Assembly: GCA_964354485.1 (NCBI GenBank)
Contig: CAYGZY010000171.1
Location: forward strand, 1 to 6,701
Reading direction: 5' to 3'
Length of the DNA: 6,701 bases
From: CAYGXH01 sp964354485
GTDB lineage: Bacteria; Bacteroidota; Ignavibacteria; UBA10030; SZUA-254
In this document: piece after piece, positions 1 through 6,561 of the stretch
Numbering within the stretch: the first letter of the stretch is position 1
Layout of the letters: the number at the start of each line of letters is the position of its first letter
The notes under the pieces: generated by a model
What the model was told of the DNA's origin: nothing
Seen by the model: only the letters and a program-made list of their open reading frames with translations
Databases searched by the model: none
Program-made: the position numbers and the translations under genes

Positions 1-1193
1 GCCTCAAGGTAATTACGGGCTTTAGGTGGGAGTGCCTTATACGAGGTTATTCCGGATGTGGGTGTTTTCCATCCTTCGAATGTTTCGTACACCGGAGTGA
101 TATTTTCAAGCGTTCGGACATCGGTTGGGCACGACTTTAGAAGTTTACCATTACGCTGGTAGCCGATGCAGATTTTAATCTTGTCGAACGTGTCCAGGAC
201 ATCAAGTTTCGTAATAGCCATTTCGTCGATGCCGTTGATGAGTATTGAATAGCGGACGCTGACGGAATCGAACCATCCGCAGCGCCGCGGACGTCCTGTC
301 GTTGCACCGTATTCGCCGCCGAGTTCACGCAATTTTGCGCCTATATCCGACGTATCTTCGGTGGGAAACGGGCCATTGCCCACACGGGTCGTATATGCTT
401 TCACGACCCCGATGATGGAAGTAACGGCAGTCGGCGGAATGCCGAGACCTGTACAGGCGCCTCCGCTCGTGGGATTGGAGGATGTAACGAAAGGATACGT
501 CCCGTGGTCAACGTCGAGGAGAGCGCCCTGCGCGCCCTCTGCGAGTATCTGTTTTTTCTCTTTCAGCGCTCCGTTTAGGTAAAGCGATGTATCGGTGATA
601 TATTCGTCGATTTGTTTGTCAAACTCTTCATACTGCACCACGATTGCATCGATGTCGATTTCGGGATTGCCGTAAATGTTTTTAAGGATCTGATTTTTCT
701 CATCTATGTTGCGTTTCAGCTTTGTGATGAACGTATCCCTGTCGAGGAGGTCGACGAGCCTAATGCCGACACGCATGAATTTGTCGATGTATGCAGGTCC
801 GATTCCGCGGCCCGTTGTTCCTATCTTTTCGCTCGTCTGCTCGCGGATCGAATCGAGCAATTTGTGGTAGGGCATGATAAGGTGCGCGTTATGACTTATC
901 AGAAGACGGCCTTTAATGTCGATGTTAAGCTCATGGAGCTGCTTGATTTCATCAAGAAGGGCGATCGGATCGAGGACGACGCCGTTACCGATGACGCAGG
1001 TTACATTGGGATGAAAAATCCCGGCAGGGATGAGGTGAAGGACATACTGATTATCCCCGATGACGACAGTGTGACCGGCGTTAGCGCCTCCCTGATACCG
1101 CGCGACGATATTGACGTGTTCGCTGATATGATCGACGATTTTCCCCTTGCCTTCGTCGCCCCACTGGGCTCCGACAATTATTTGTACTGGCAT
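1..1193 (-). CDS. purA: Adenylosuccinate synthetase, C-terminus cut by window edge
   Basis: PurA makes adenylosuccinate from IMP, aspartate and GTP, the first committed step of AMP synthesis, in the cytosol. The minus-strand frame from ATG at 1193 stays open for 397 codons to the left edge. The N-terminus carries the P-loop-like GDEGKGK at residues 12-18, with D13 and H41 (in GGANAGHT) matching the two known catalytic residues. Further family motifs follow: GTTGRGIGPAY, EGAQG, TRVGNGPFPTE, TTGRPRRCGW and the guanine-specifying TKLD. The last readable residues (LPPKARNYLE) match the region about 30 residues before the end of typical ~430-aa PurA proteins, so only the tail is missing. No clear Shine-Dalgarno precedes the ATG (upstream bases are AAGATAAAT), but the MPVQIIVGAQWGDEG start aligns with the family start. 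It lies 77 nt after the STAS gene, with a terminator between them. Confidence 0.97.
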   Translation of the reverse strand, partial: MPVQIIVGAQWGDEGKGKIVDHISEHVNIVARYQGGANAGHTVVIGDNQYVLHLIPAGIFHPNVTCVIGNGVVLDPIALLDEIKQLHELNIDIKGRLLISHNAHLIMPYHKLLDSIREQTSEKIGTTGRGIGPAYIDKFMRVGIRLVDLLDRDTFITKLKRNIDEKNQILKNIYGNPEIDIDAIVVQYEEFDKQIDEYITDTSLYLNGALKEKKQILAEGAQGALLDVDHGTYPFVTSSNPTSGGACTGLGIPPTAVTSIIGVVKAYTTRVGNGPFPTEDTSDIGAKLRELGGEYGATTGRPRRCGWFDSVSVRYSILINGIDEMAITKLDVLDTFDKIKICIGYQRNGKLLKSCPTDVRTLENITPVYETFEGWKTPTSGITSYKALPPKARNYLE

Positions 1194-1209
1194 ATTTATC
1201 TTATATAAT

Positions 1210-1244
1210 AAAAAACTCCGATGCGGGTTAGTGCAATCGGAGTT
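1210..1244 (-). terminator. Rho-independent terminator after the secD-secF-STAS operon
   Basis: On the minus strand a perfect 9-bp stem (AACTCCGAT, 1244-1236, pairing with ATCGGAGTT, 1222-1214) encloses a 13-nt loop. It runs directly into six T residues (1215-1210) followed by an AT-rich stretch. It starts 26 nt after the STAS stop codon, as expected for the end of that operon. purA begins only 16 nt after the T-run, so purA must be reached by read-through or be transcribed from a start overlapping this structure. Confidence 0.85.
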
Positions 1245-1270
1245 GGTTGAAAGTGACCTATCATCAGGGA

Positions 1271-1609
1271 TTACGTAAAACTGCTGATTGCTTTACGGAG
1301 AGTCGGATGGATTTCGAACACCGTTGTGAGCTTCGTGATGACGAGGAGGCTCTCGATTTTTTTCGACGGTGCAGCTATTTTCATATCCCCGCCCGCATTT
1401 CTGATTGTTGTCAGAGCGCCGATGAGCATGCTTAGACCCGAACTGTTCATTGTCTGCACGCCCGAGATGTCAACGGTGACTTTTTTCTTTTTCTTTTCGA
1501 CGAGTTTATGGAGCACATCGTTCAGGGCGGTAGCATCGGGGCCTCCGAGAACGTTTCCCTTTAGTTCGATGACGGTTACACCGCTGATTTCTTTTGTTGT
1601 TATGTTCAT
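1271..1609 (-). CDS. Single-domain STAS protein, anti-sigma-factor antagonist (SpoIIAA/RsbV-like)
   Basis: This 112-aa protein is almost entirely one STAS domain. In known systems such proteins bind a serine-kinase anti-sigma factor and release its sigma factor; the kinase inactivates them by phosphorylating a conserved serine. The hallmark VDISGVQTMNSSGLSMLIGA lies at residues 46-65. S56 aligns with the phosphorylated Ser58 of Bacillus SpoIIAA, and S57-G58-L59 are the usual following residues. Length and position of the motif are normal for the family. A run of five lysines (39-43) precedes the core strand and comes from an A-rich stretch. The ATG lies 9 nt after the secF stop, with no obvious Shine-Dalgarno, so translation may depend on secF. 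No cognate kinase or sigma factor is present in the window, so the regulated target is unknown. Other STAS roles, such as regulating a membrane or stress complex, are possible. Confidence 0.9.
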   Translation of the reverse strand: MNITTKEISGVTVIELKGNVLGGPDATALNDVLHKLVEKKKKKVTVDISGVQTMNSSGLSMLIGALTTIRNAGGDMKIAAPSKKIESLLVITKLTTVFEIHPTLRKAISSFT

Positions 1610-1618
1610 GACTCGATG

Positions 1619-2548
1619 TTATGCAAGTTGTTTCTGCAATTTTTTATGTTCTTTACGATTCGCGTAATCAAGGACTACGGCGCTTGCGATGTATATCGAG
1701 GAGTATGTTCCGGTGATAGTGCCGAACGCAAGGGCAAACGCAAAACCGCGTGTTACTTCTCCTCCGAAGAAGAAGAGAACCAGGATGACGGTGAATATCG
1801 TTCCCTGTGTAATGATCGTACGGCTCAGCGTCTGGTTTAGGCTCTTGTTGATTAATTCAATCAATCCCATCGACCGGTAGAGCTTCTGGTTTTCACGGAT
1901 TCGGTCAAAAATCACGACTGTGTCGTTCACCGATGTTCCGATAAGAGTTAGGAATGCCGCAATCATGTTCTGGTCAATTTCGAAGTTAAGGAACGGCAGA
2001 CCGTTGATAATGGAAATGACTCCAAGAGTGATGACTACGTCGTGGAAAAGGGAGAGGACGGCACCTATACCGTAAACGAACTTGAAGCGAAATCCGATGT
2101 AAATGAACATCGCAATGAGGGAAAAAATTATCGCATACACCGCGTTGCGTTGAAGCTCGGCGCCGACCTTCGGTCCTATCTTGATCTCCTGCAGTACGGT
2201 AGGATTCATCTGTTCGAATGAGCTTGTGAGAGCTTCCCGTATTCTGTCGCCGATGACAGTCCCTTGCCCCTGTTCCTCGGTACGTATGAGGATCTGCTGA
2301 GTACCACCATATGTTTTTATTTCAGCGCTGGGGAATCCTGCCCGGTTGAGCGATGAACGTACATCTCCCACATCGACCGGATTGTCGAAGTTGACGATGA
2401 GCTCCGTTCCGCCGAGGAAATCTATGCCGAAGTTAATTCCCTTTACTGCAAGGGAGATAAAACCGAGGAGAATCACGGAGAGGGAGATGATGTACCACAT
2501 CTTCCTCCGGCCCATGAAATCGATATTAGTTTGCTGTAGAAAACGCAT
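1619..2548 (-). CDS. secF: Protein translocase subunit SecF
   Basis: SecF pairs with SecD in the inner membrane to form a proton-driven partner of SecYEG that helps pull exported proteins out on the periplasmic side. The 309-aa length is typical of stand-alone SecF. Visible features are a first membrane segment at about 18-36, the family motif GINFGIDFLGGTEL at 37-50, a short periplasmic domain to about 130, and then five more hydrophobic segments. The signature SVNDTVVIFDRIREN lies at 206-220; the usual Tyr before SVND is Thr here. The second signature, TYSSIYIASAVVLDY at 281-295, has Ala where most SecF proteins have Pro. The ATG at 2548 follows a weak GGTAG-like ribosome site and lies 25 nt after the secD stop. 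Cotranscription with secD upstream and the STAS gene downstream is likely. Confidence 0.97.
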   Translation of the reverse strand: MRFLQQTNIDFMGRRKMWYIISLSVILLGFISLAVKGINFGIDFLGGTELIVNFDNPVDVGDVRSSLNRAGFPSAEIKTYGGTQQILIRTEEQGQGTVIGDRIREALTSSFEQMNPTVLQEIKIGPKVGAELQRNAVYAIIFSLIAMFIYIGFRFKFVYGIGAVLSLFHDVVITLGVISIINGLPFLNFEIDQNMIAAFLTLIGTSVNDTVVIFDRIRENQKLYRSMGLIELINKSLNQTLSRTIITQGTIFTVILVLFFFGGEVTRGFAFALAFGTITGTYSSIYIASAVVLDYANRKEHKKLQKQLA

Positions 2549-2573
2549 AAGATTGCTACCGAATGTATTATAA

Positions 2574-4475
2574 TTATCCGAAACTTATTTTTTTACCGCG
2601 TTCGATCATGAATTCAAAGATCACGCGGGTGATGACGATCGCGCTGAACATGCTTGCTGCTATACCTATCATCAGCGTGAGTGCAAATCCCTGAATGGCA
2701 CCGCTGCCGAACTGGTATAGGACAATGCCTGTAATGAAACTCGTGAGGTTCGAATCAATGATGGCGGAAAATGCTTTTGTGTATCCCGCATCCAGAGCGG
2801 CGGAAATCGTTTTCCCGCCGGTTGATTCTTCGCGAATGCGCTCGTAGATGAGAACGTTAGCGTCGACTGCAATCGCGATGGAGAGAATAATTCCGGCGAT
2901 GCCGGGCAGTGTCAGAGTTCCCTGAAACGCTGCCAGAAAAGCCATGACAAAGAGTAGATTCAGGATGAGTGCCGTATCGGCTATAGTTCCGCCGCGATTG
3001 TAATAGAAAAACATGAAGAGAATCGTGATGCCGAATGCGACGATCACGGACCATAATCCCTTGCTGATGGAATCCTCGCCGAGCGAAGGCCCAACCGTCG
3101 TTTGCTGTATGATATCGACAGGTGCCGGAAGTGCGCCAGCTCTGAGCACGATGGCAAGAAGTCTTGCCTCATCCACGTTTGCCATTCCTGTGATCTGGGA
3201 ATTTCCCCCGATGATTTTTGTCTGTACGACCGGCGCAGAAAAACACGTGTTGTCCATGAGGATTGCAATTCGTTTCCCCACGTTCGATCCGGTGATTCTA
3301 GCCCAGTCGCGTGATCCTTCATTGTTCATTTCCATCTGGACGATCGGCTTGTTCGATGACGGATCAATCGTTTCGCGCGCATCGACTATGACGCCGCCTG
3401 TGAGCTCGGCAGTTTTCTTCAAAGCGTATAGCGTAAAGTATTTCTTTCCTTCGGCAATAAATTCATTTCGTGCCGACCATACGAAAGCCATATCGGAAGG
3501 AATGAGTCTCTTGATTTCGGGACGCTGGAGGATGCGTGACACTCTGCCCTTGTTCTCCTCTGCCGTATAAAGCTCGCCGTTCCATGCCTGATCCTGCTGC
3601 TGAACCGTGCTCGCTAAAGCGAAAAACGGATGCTCGCGTGCCGCATCTTCCTTGTTCTGAATGTTTTCGTCGGTGATGTTCGTTAGAGAGGTGTCGAGAG
3701 TTTGAACGGTATCCGCCGCGTTCGTATCGCTCTTAGCAACAGATGCTCCGATAGTATCAACCTCTGTGGAATCTATGATCGGCTTACCTGCCATTGTCCT
3801 GTCGATCGATTCGTAAACCTTTAGCGCGATTTCGGATGAAGAGAGGAGTTTAAATTCCAGGAGCGCCGTTCCCTGAAGAAGCTGGCGCACCTCATTCTCT
3901 TTGCTCACGCCCGGAAGTTCAACGATGATCCTTCGGCCACCGGATTTTTGGATTGAGGGTTCAGAAACGCCGTACTGATCGACTCGGTTGCGAACAACCT
4001 CCATCGCCCGATCCACGGCATTATCCGTTTCACGCTGCAACCGACTTATAACGTCGTTGTCACTGTCGCGTATGTTGCCGTAATACCGGCTGAGCCTTAC
4101 TTCTCTCGCCTGGAACTTTTCACGGACGATGTCCAGAACATCCCGATCGGTGGTATTTGCGGTTCCGCGAACTTCATCCAGCAGAGAGGAAAAGAGATCG
4201 TCTTTGTTTTTTGCGACATCTTCGAGCATTTTGAGAGTATTGACTTCGAGCACCACGCGCATCCCACCCTGAAGATCAAGCCCTAATTTTATCCGGTTTG
4301 ACCGTGCTGCGCGAATCTTGCCTTCATTCTCTTCAAGATACTTTAAACTATCTTCACCAACCAGTGTCTGAAGCTTTCTCATAAACTGGTAATCTTTGTA
4401 GGTTGGATAGAGGAAGTAAAGCGAAAGAAGAATTGAGGCAATGATGATAATCAGTTTGCCACGATTTTTTTTCAC
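2574..4475 (-). CDS. secD: Protein translocase subunit SecD (GTG start)
   Basis: SecD is the larger half of the SecDF export motor. The 633-aa product has an N-terminal membrane segment (about 8-24), then the LGLDLQGG motif at 64-71. The large periplasmic P1 region includes RVDQYGVSEPSIQKSGGRR (164-182) and ends in the conserved LRAGALPAPV (443-452). Five membrane segments follow between about 472 and 622. The signature VDANVLIYERIREE (537-550) contains the Asp and Arg linked to proton movement in the family. Residues about 234-290 are rich in Asp, Thr, Ser and Asn and look like a lineage-specific low-complexity insertion in P1. The start is GTG at 4475: an in-frame TAA lies three codons upstream, no ATG is available, and AGGAG sits 13 nt before it. 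Unlike Bacteroidia, the protein is not fused to SecF. Confidence 0.97.
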   Translation of the reverse strand: MKKNRGKLIIIIASILLSLYFLYPTYKDYQFMRKLQTLVGEDSLKYLEENEGKIRAARSNRIKLGLDLQGGMRVVLEVNTLKMLEDVAKNKDDLFSSLLDEVRGTANTTDRDVLDIVREKFQAREVRLSRYYGNIRDSDNDVISRLQRETDNAVDRAMEVVRNRVDQYGVSEPSIQKSGGRRIIVELPGVSKENEVRQLLQGTALLEFKLLSSSEIALKVYESIDRTMAGKPIIDSTEVDTIGASVAKSDTNAADTVQTLDTSLTNITDENIQNKEDAAREHPFFALASTVQQQDQAWNGELYTAEENKGRVSRILQRPEIKRLIPSDMAFVWSARNEFIAEGKKYFTLYALKKTAELTGGVIVDARETIDPSSNKPIVQMEMNNEGSRDWARITGSNVGKRIAILMDNTCFSAPVVQTKIIGGNSQITGMANVDEARLLAIVLRAGALPAPVDIIQQTTVGPSLGEDSISKGLWSVIVAFGITILFMFFYYNRGGTIADTALILNLLFVMAFLAAFQGTLTLPGIAGIILSIAIAVDANVLIYERIREESTGGKTISAALDAGYTKAFSAIIDSNLTSFITGIVLYQFGSGAIQGFALTLMIGIAASMFSAIVITRVIFEFMIERGKKISFG

Positions 4476-4488
4476 GTGAAGTTATCGA

Positions 4489-4493
4489 CTCCT
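4489..4493 (-). promoter_or_regulatory. Shine-Dalgarno site for secD
   Basis: AGGAG on the minus strand ends 13 nt before the GTG at 4475. The spacing is longer than optimal, but this is the only good purine-rich site. Together with the in-frame stop TAA just upstream of the GTG, it fixes the secD start. Confidence 0.6.
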
Positions 4494-4545
4494 AAAATCA
4501 TGTAATTGATTAAAAATAGGTCAGTTAGCTGAATACTAAAGTAAA

Positions 4546-4574
4546 AATATAAGGTTATTTTTATTGAAAGTCAA
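4546..4574 (-). promoter_or_regulatory. Predicted sigma70-type promoter for secD-secF-STAS
   Basis: On the minus strand TTGACT (4574-4569) and TATATT (4551-4546) are separated by 17 nt, close to the TTGACA/TATAAT consensus. Transcription would start near 4539, giving a leader of about 64 nt before the secD GTG. The -35 overlaps a short ATTGA-AAG-TCAAT inverted repeat (4563-4575). This is prediction from sequence only; primary sigma factors of Bacteroidia prefer other motifs, while Chlorobi-type lineages are less well characterised. Confidence 0.5.
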
Positions 4575-4588
4575 TCAATGGAGTGTTT

Positions 4589-4607
4589 CGATTTTTTATG
4601 AAAATCG
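4589..4607. repeat. Perfect 7-bp inverted repeat between divergent promoters
   Basis: CGATTTT (4589-4595) and AAAATCG (4601-4607) are perfect inverted copies around a 5-nt centre. The repeat lies between the predicted -35 boxes of the two divergent promoters (4574 and 4626). It could be a regulator operator serving either side, but no dedicated regulator gene is nearby and the region is AT-rich, so chance is possible. Confidence 0.4.
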
Positions 4608-4625
4608 GCATACGGGAAATTTCTC

Positions 4626-4655
4626 TTGATTCTTTTACTGCCAAGTACTTATATT
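4626..4655 (+). promoter_or_regulatory. Predicted sigma70-type promoter for the GHL10 gene
   Basis: TTGATT (4626-4631) and TATATT (4650-4655) are separated by 18 nt. A start near 4662 would leave a leader of about 35 nt before the TTG start at 4697. There is no recognisable Shine-Dalgarno in that leader. Prediction from sequence only. Confidence 0.4.
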
Positions 4656-4696
4656 AAGTCCAATTCTCAATCATTTATTATAACCATCATCGACTC

Positions 4697-6442
4697 TTGA
4701 TCCGGTTATTCTTTGTAGTTCTCGGAGCAGTTCCCCTGCTCTCCCCGGCATTGTATCCGCAGGATGTTGTCGGTTATCCCAAAGCACCCAAGCATGAGGT
4801 CCGCGCAGTCTGGCTTGCTACGGTCATGGGACTCGACTGGCCGAAAACGGAGGACCCCGCCGATCAGGAAAGATCGCTCCGCGAAATTGTTGGGCAGGTT
4901 TCAGCCGCGCATTTCAATACGATCTACTTCCAGGTAAGGGGACGGGCTGATGCTATGTACAAGCCCGGATACGAACCGTGGTCGCAAGTTCTCACCGGTA
5001 CGCTCGGACAAGATCCGGGATTCGATCCGCTCCGGACTATCATCGAGGAAGCGCACACCTGCGGTATCGATGTCCATGCATGGTTCAATACCTTTCTCGT
5101 GAAATCAGGCGGTCCAATACCGGAACCATCGGAGCCGAAACATGTTCTGCTCGTCCACCCGGAATGGATTCGTCAGGTCAACGGTGAATGGTGGTTTGAT
5201 CCCGGCATACCTGACGTACGCGCATACAATGTCGCTGTGGCAATGGATATAGTCAGGCGATATGATATCGACGGATTTCAGTTCGACTTTATTCGGTATC
5301 CGGGCAGAACTTTTCCCGATGACCAATCTTTCCGGTTGCATGGCGGAACCATGCGGCGGGATGAATGGCGGCGCGAGAATATCAACACATTCCTCAGAAT
5401 GTTCCACGATTCGGTAATGGCCTGCAGGCCTCTTTTAAAAATTGGCGCGACACCGATAGGTATTTATAAGAATTTCAACGGAGTGAAGGGCCAGCCAAGC
5501 TTTGACGATCTCTATCAGGATTCGCGTCTGTGGCTCCAGGAGGGGATTGTCGACTACCTCGTTCCTCAGGTATACTGGACGCTGGGGGATGAGAAGGGGG
5601 ATCCCGATTTCGCACTTGTAGCCCGCGACTGGTCGGCAAACACAAAGGGCCGCCAGATCTACCTCGGTGTAGCTGCGTATAAAAGCGACGTTAACGAACA
5701 GGTCCCGCAAATAATCGATACAACGAGATCCCTGAAGCTCCACGGCAATGCGTTCTTCCGCTATTCACACATAAGCAAAGGATTCAACGCCGGTGGTCGC
5801 TATGAACGGAACGCTATCATCCCTCCGATGCCGTGGAAAGATTCGCTTCCTCCGCCTCCCCCGGCATTTGTTGCAGTGCGTAATGTGACTGACGGTATTT
5901 TTCACGTCCGGTGGGAAGAATCCCCAGCTCAGGGACTGGAAGATGTTGCCGACCGCTATCTGATATACCGTTCGCCGTATTTTCCGGTCGATATTAGTAA
6001 TCCGGAATACCTCATTGCTACTGTGAAAAGAGGAGTGAATGAATATCGGGATACCATCGTACACATTATGTCAGCCCGGTATCAGTATGCCGTAACATCT
6101 ATGGATGCCCTCCGGAATGAAAGTGCTCCTGCGGTCGAAAGCATAATTCTGCCTGAGATCCTCGACCTTGCAAAACAGTGGGTCTATGCGTTCCGCCTTG
6201 GGGAAGTTATTAAGCAGTCGGCTTCCACTGTCTATATTCCATATGAAGTTGCGGAAAGAGGACCCGTTATTATGAAAATCCTTGACGATATGAACCGCGA
6301 AATTGTAAGTGTTGTGGATAAGATACAGAATCCTGGGCGGTATATAGCTGGTGCGGATATTTCAGATCTGAACAGCGGAATGTATACCTGTCTTCTTCTG
6401 ACGCGCGATAAATCTGAAAGAAAGATTTTTTGGGTTGATTGA
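4697..6442 (+). CDS. Exported GHL10 (DUF187) glycosyl-hydrolase-like protein with FnIII-like and T9SS-type C-terminal domains
   Basis: This 581-aa protein begins with a probable signal peptide (residues 1 to about 20, MIRLFFVVLG followed by a hydrophobic stretch). Residues 33 to about 365 match the GHL10 family (PF02638), a TIM-barrel group thought to act on glycans. Seen motifs are EVRAVWLATVMGLDWP (34-49), FNTIYFQVRGRAD (73-85), HAWFN (127-131), IDGFQFDFIRYPG (191-203) with D197 a candidate catalytic acid, and VDYLVPQVYW (285-294). A PPPPP linker (385-389) leads to a fibronectin-III-like domain (about 390-480). The last ~85 residues resemble a T9SS type A sorting domain: MKILDDMNREIVSVVD, then NPGRYIAGADISDLNSGMYT, ending KIFWVD. 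The usual NPFNP motif before it is absent. The start is TTG at 4697: the frame opens only after a TAA at 4655 and contains no ATG until inside the mature domain. The substrate is unknown; related YngK/YddW-like proteins are linked to cell-wall or polysaccharide metabolism. Confidence 0.9.
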   Translation: MIRLFFVVLGAVPLLSPALYPQDVVGYPKAPKHEVRAVWLATVMGLDWPKTEDPADQERSLREIVGQVSAAHFNTIYFQVRGRADAMYKPGYEPWSQVLTGTLGQDPGFDPLRTIIEEAHTCGIDVHAWFNTFLVKSGGPIPEPSEPKHVLLVHPEWIRQVNGEWWFDPGIPDVRAYNVAVAMDIVRRYDIDGFQFDFIRYPGRTFPDDQSFRLHGGTMRRDEWRRENINTFLRMFHDSVMACRPLLKIGATPIGIYKNFNGVKGQPSFDDLYQDSRLWLQEGIVDYLVPQVYWTLGDEKGDPDFALVARDWSANTKGRQIYLGVAAYKSDVNEQVPQIIDTTRSLKLHGNAFFRYSHISKGFNAGGRYERNAIIPPMPWKDSLPPPPPAFVAVRNVTDGIFHVRWEESPAQGLEDVADRYLIYRSPYFPVDISNPEYLIATVKRGVNEYRDTIVHIMSARYQYAVTSMDALRNESAPAVESIILPEILDLAKQWVYAFRLGEVIKQSASTVYIPYEVAERGPVIMKILDDMNREIVSVVDKIQNPGRYIAGADISDLNSGMYTCLLLTRDKSERKIFWVD

Positions 6443-6484
6443 AGGTGCAGTTTCATTTGGTATTATTCAATAGGTTCCAATTTA

Positions 6485-6554
6485 CCCTCTCCCCCGCCCG
6501 ACCGAACGGTTTTGTGTTTTTGTATCGGTCGTTCGGGCTATAATCCCTCTCCCC
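6485..6554. repeat. 10-nt direct repeat, copies 60 nt apart
   Basis: CCCTCTCCCC occurs at 6485-6494 and again at 6545-6554, flanking the imperfect palindrome at 6496-6538. The second copy runs into CCCC-GTA-GGGG (6551-6561), a 4-bp hairpin next to the transposase stop codon. The arrangement suggests a dispersed repeat or the end region of the insertion sequence. Neither the exact element boundary nor a target duplication can be fixed from this window. Confidence 0.6.
6496..6538. repeat. Imperfect palindrome between convergent genes
   Basis: GCCCGACCGAACG (6496-6508) pairs with CGGTCGTTCGGGC (6526-6538) in 11 of 13 positions. Two shifted 7-bp pairings are also perfect: CGACCGA (6499-6505) with TCGGTCG (6525-6531), and CCGAACG (6502-6508) with CGTTCGG (6530-6536). 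The loop is T-rich, and no T-run follows either arm, so it is not a standard intrinsic terminator. It lies 53 nt after the GHL10 stop and may still slow transcription from both sides, or belong to a mobile-element end. Confidence 0.6.
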
Positions 6555-6561
6555 GTAGGGG

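Noticed and set aside
612..1208. 198-codon plus-strand open frame antisense to purA
   Set aside because: It lies wholly over the strongly conserved purA coding frame, matches no family I recognise and has no ribosome site; it is a codon-bias shadow.
1481..1502. A-rich run in the STAS gene as a programmed -1 frameshift site
   Set aside because: The A-runs are not in X-XXY-YYZ register for the zero frame, the domain continues intact after them, and no downstream stimulatory structure or alternative product is evident.
1326..1667. 113-codon plus-strand frame with a poly-Phe run
   Set aside because: The Phe run is the reverse of the STAS lysine run; it is a shadow of the STAS and secF genes.
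3013..3570. 185-codon plus-strand open frame antisense to secD
   Set aside because: The opposite strand encodes conserved SecD motifs throughout this range; the frame looks like low-grade antisense sequence.
4512..4534. Small TCAG-TTAG-CTGA hairpin in the secD leader as a riboswitch or SecM-like arrest element
   Set aside because: Only a 4-bp stem in a ~64-nt AT-rich leader, with no short reading frame or known riboswitch core seen.
6496..6538. Palindrome as a canonical rho-independent terminator of the GHL10 gene
   Set aside because: No T-run follows either arm; T residues are in the loop instead, and the stem has two mismatches.
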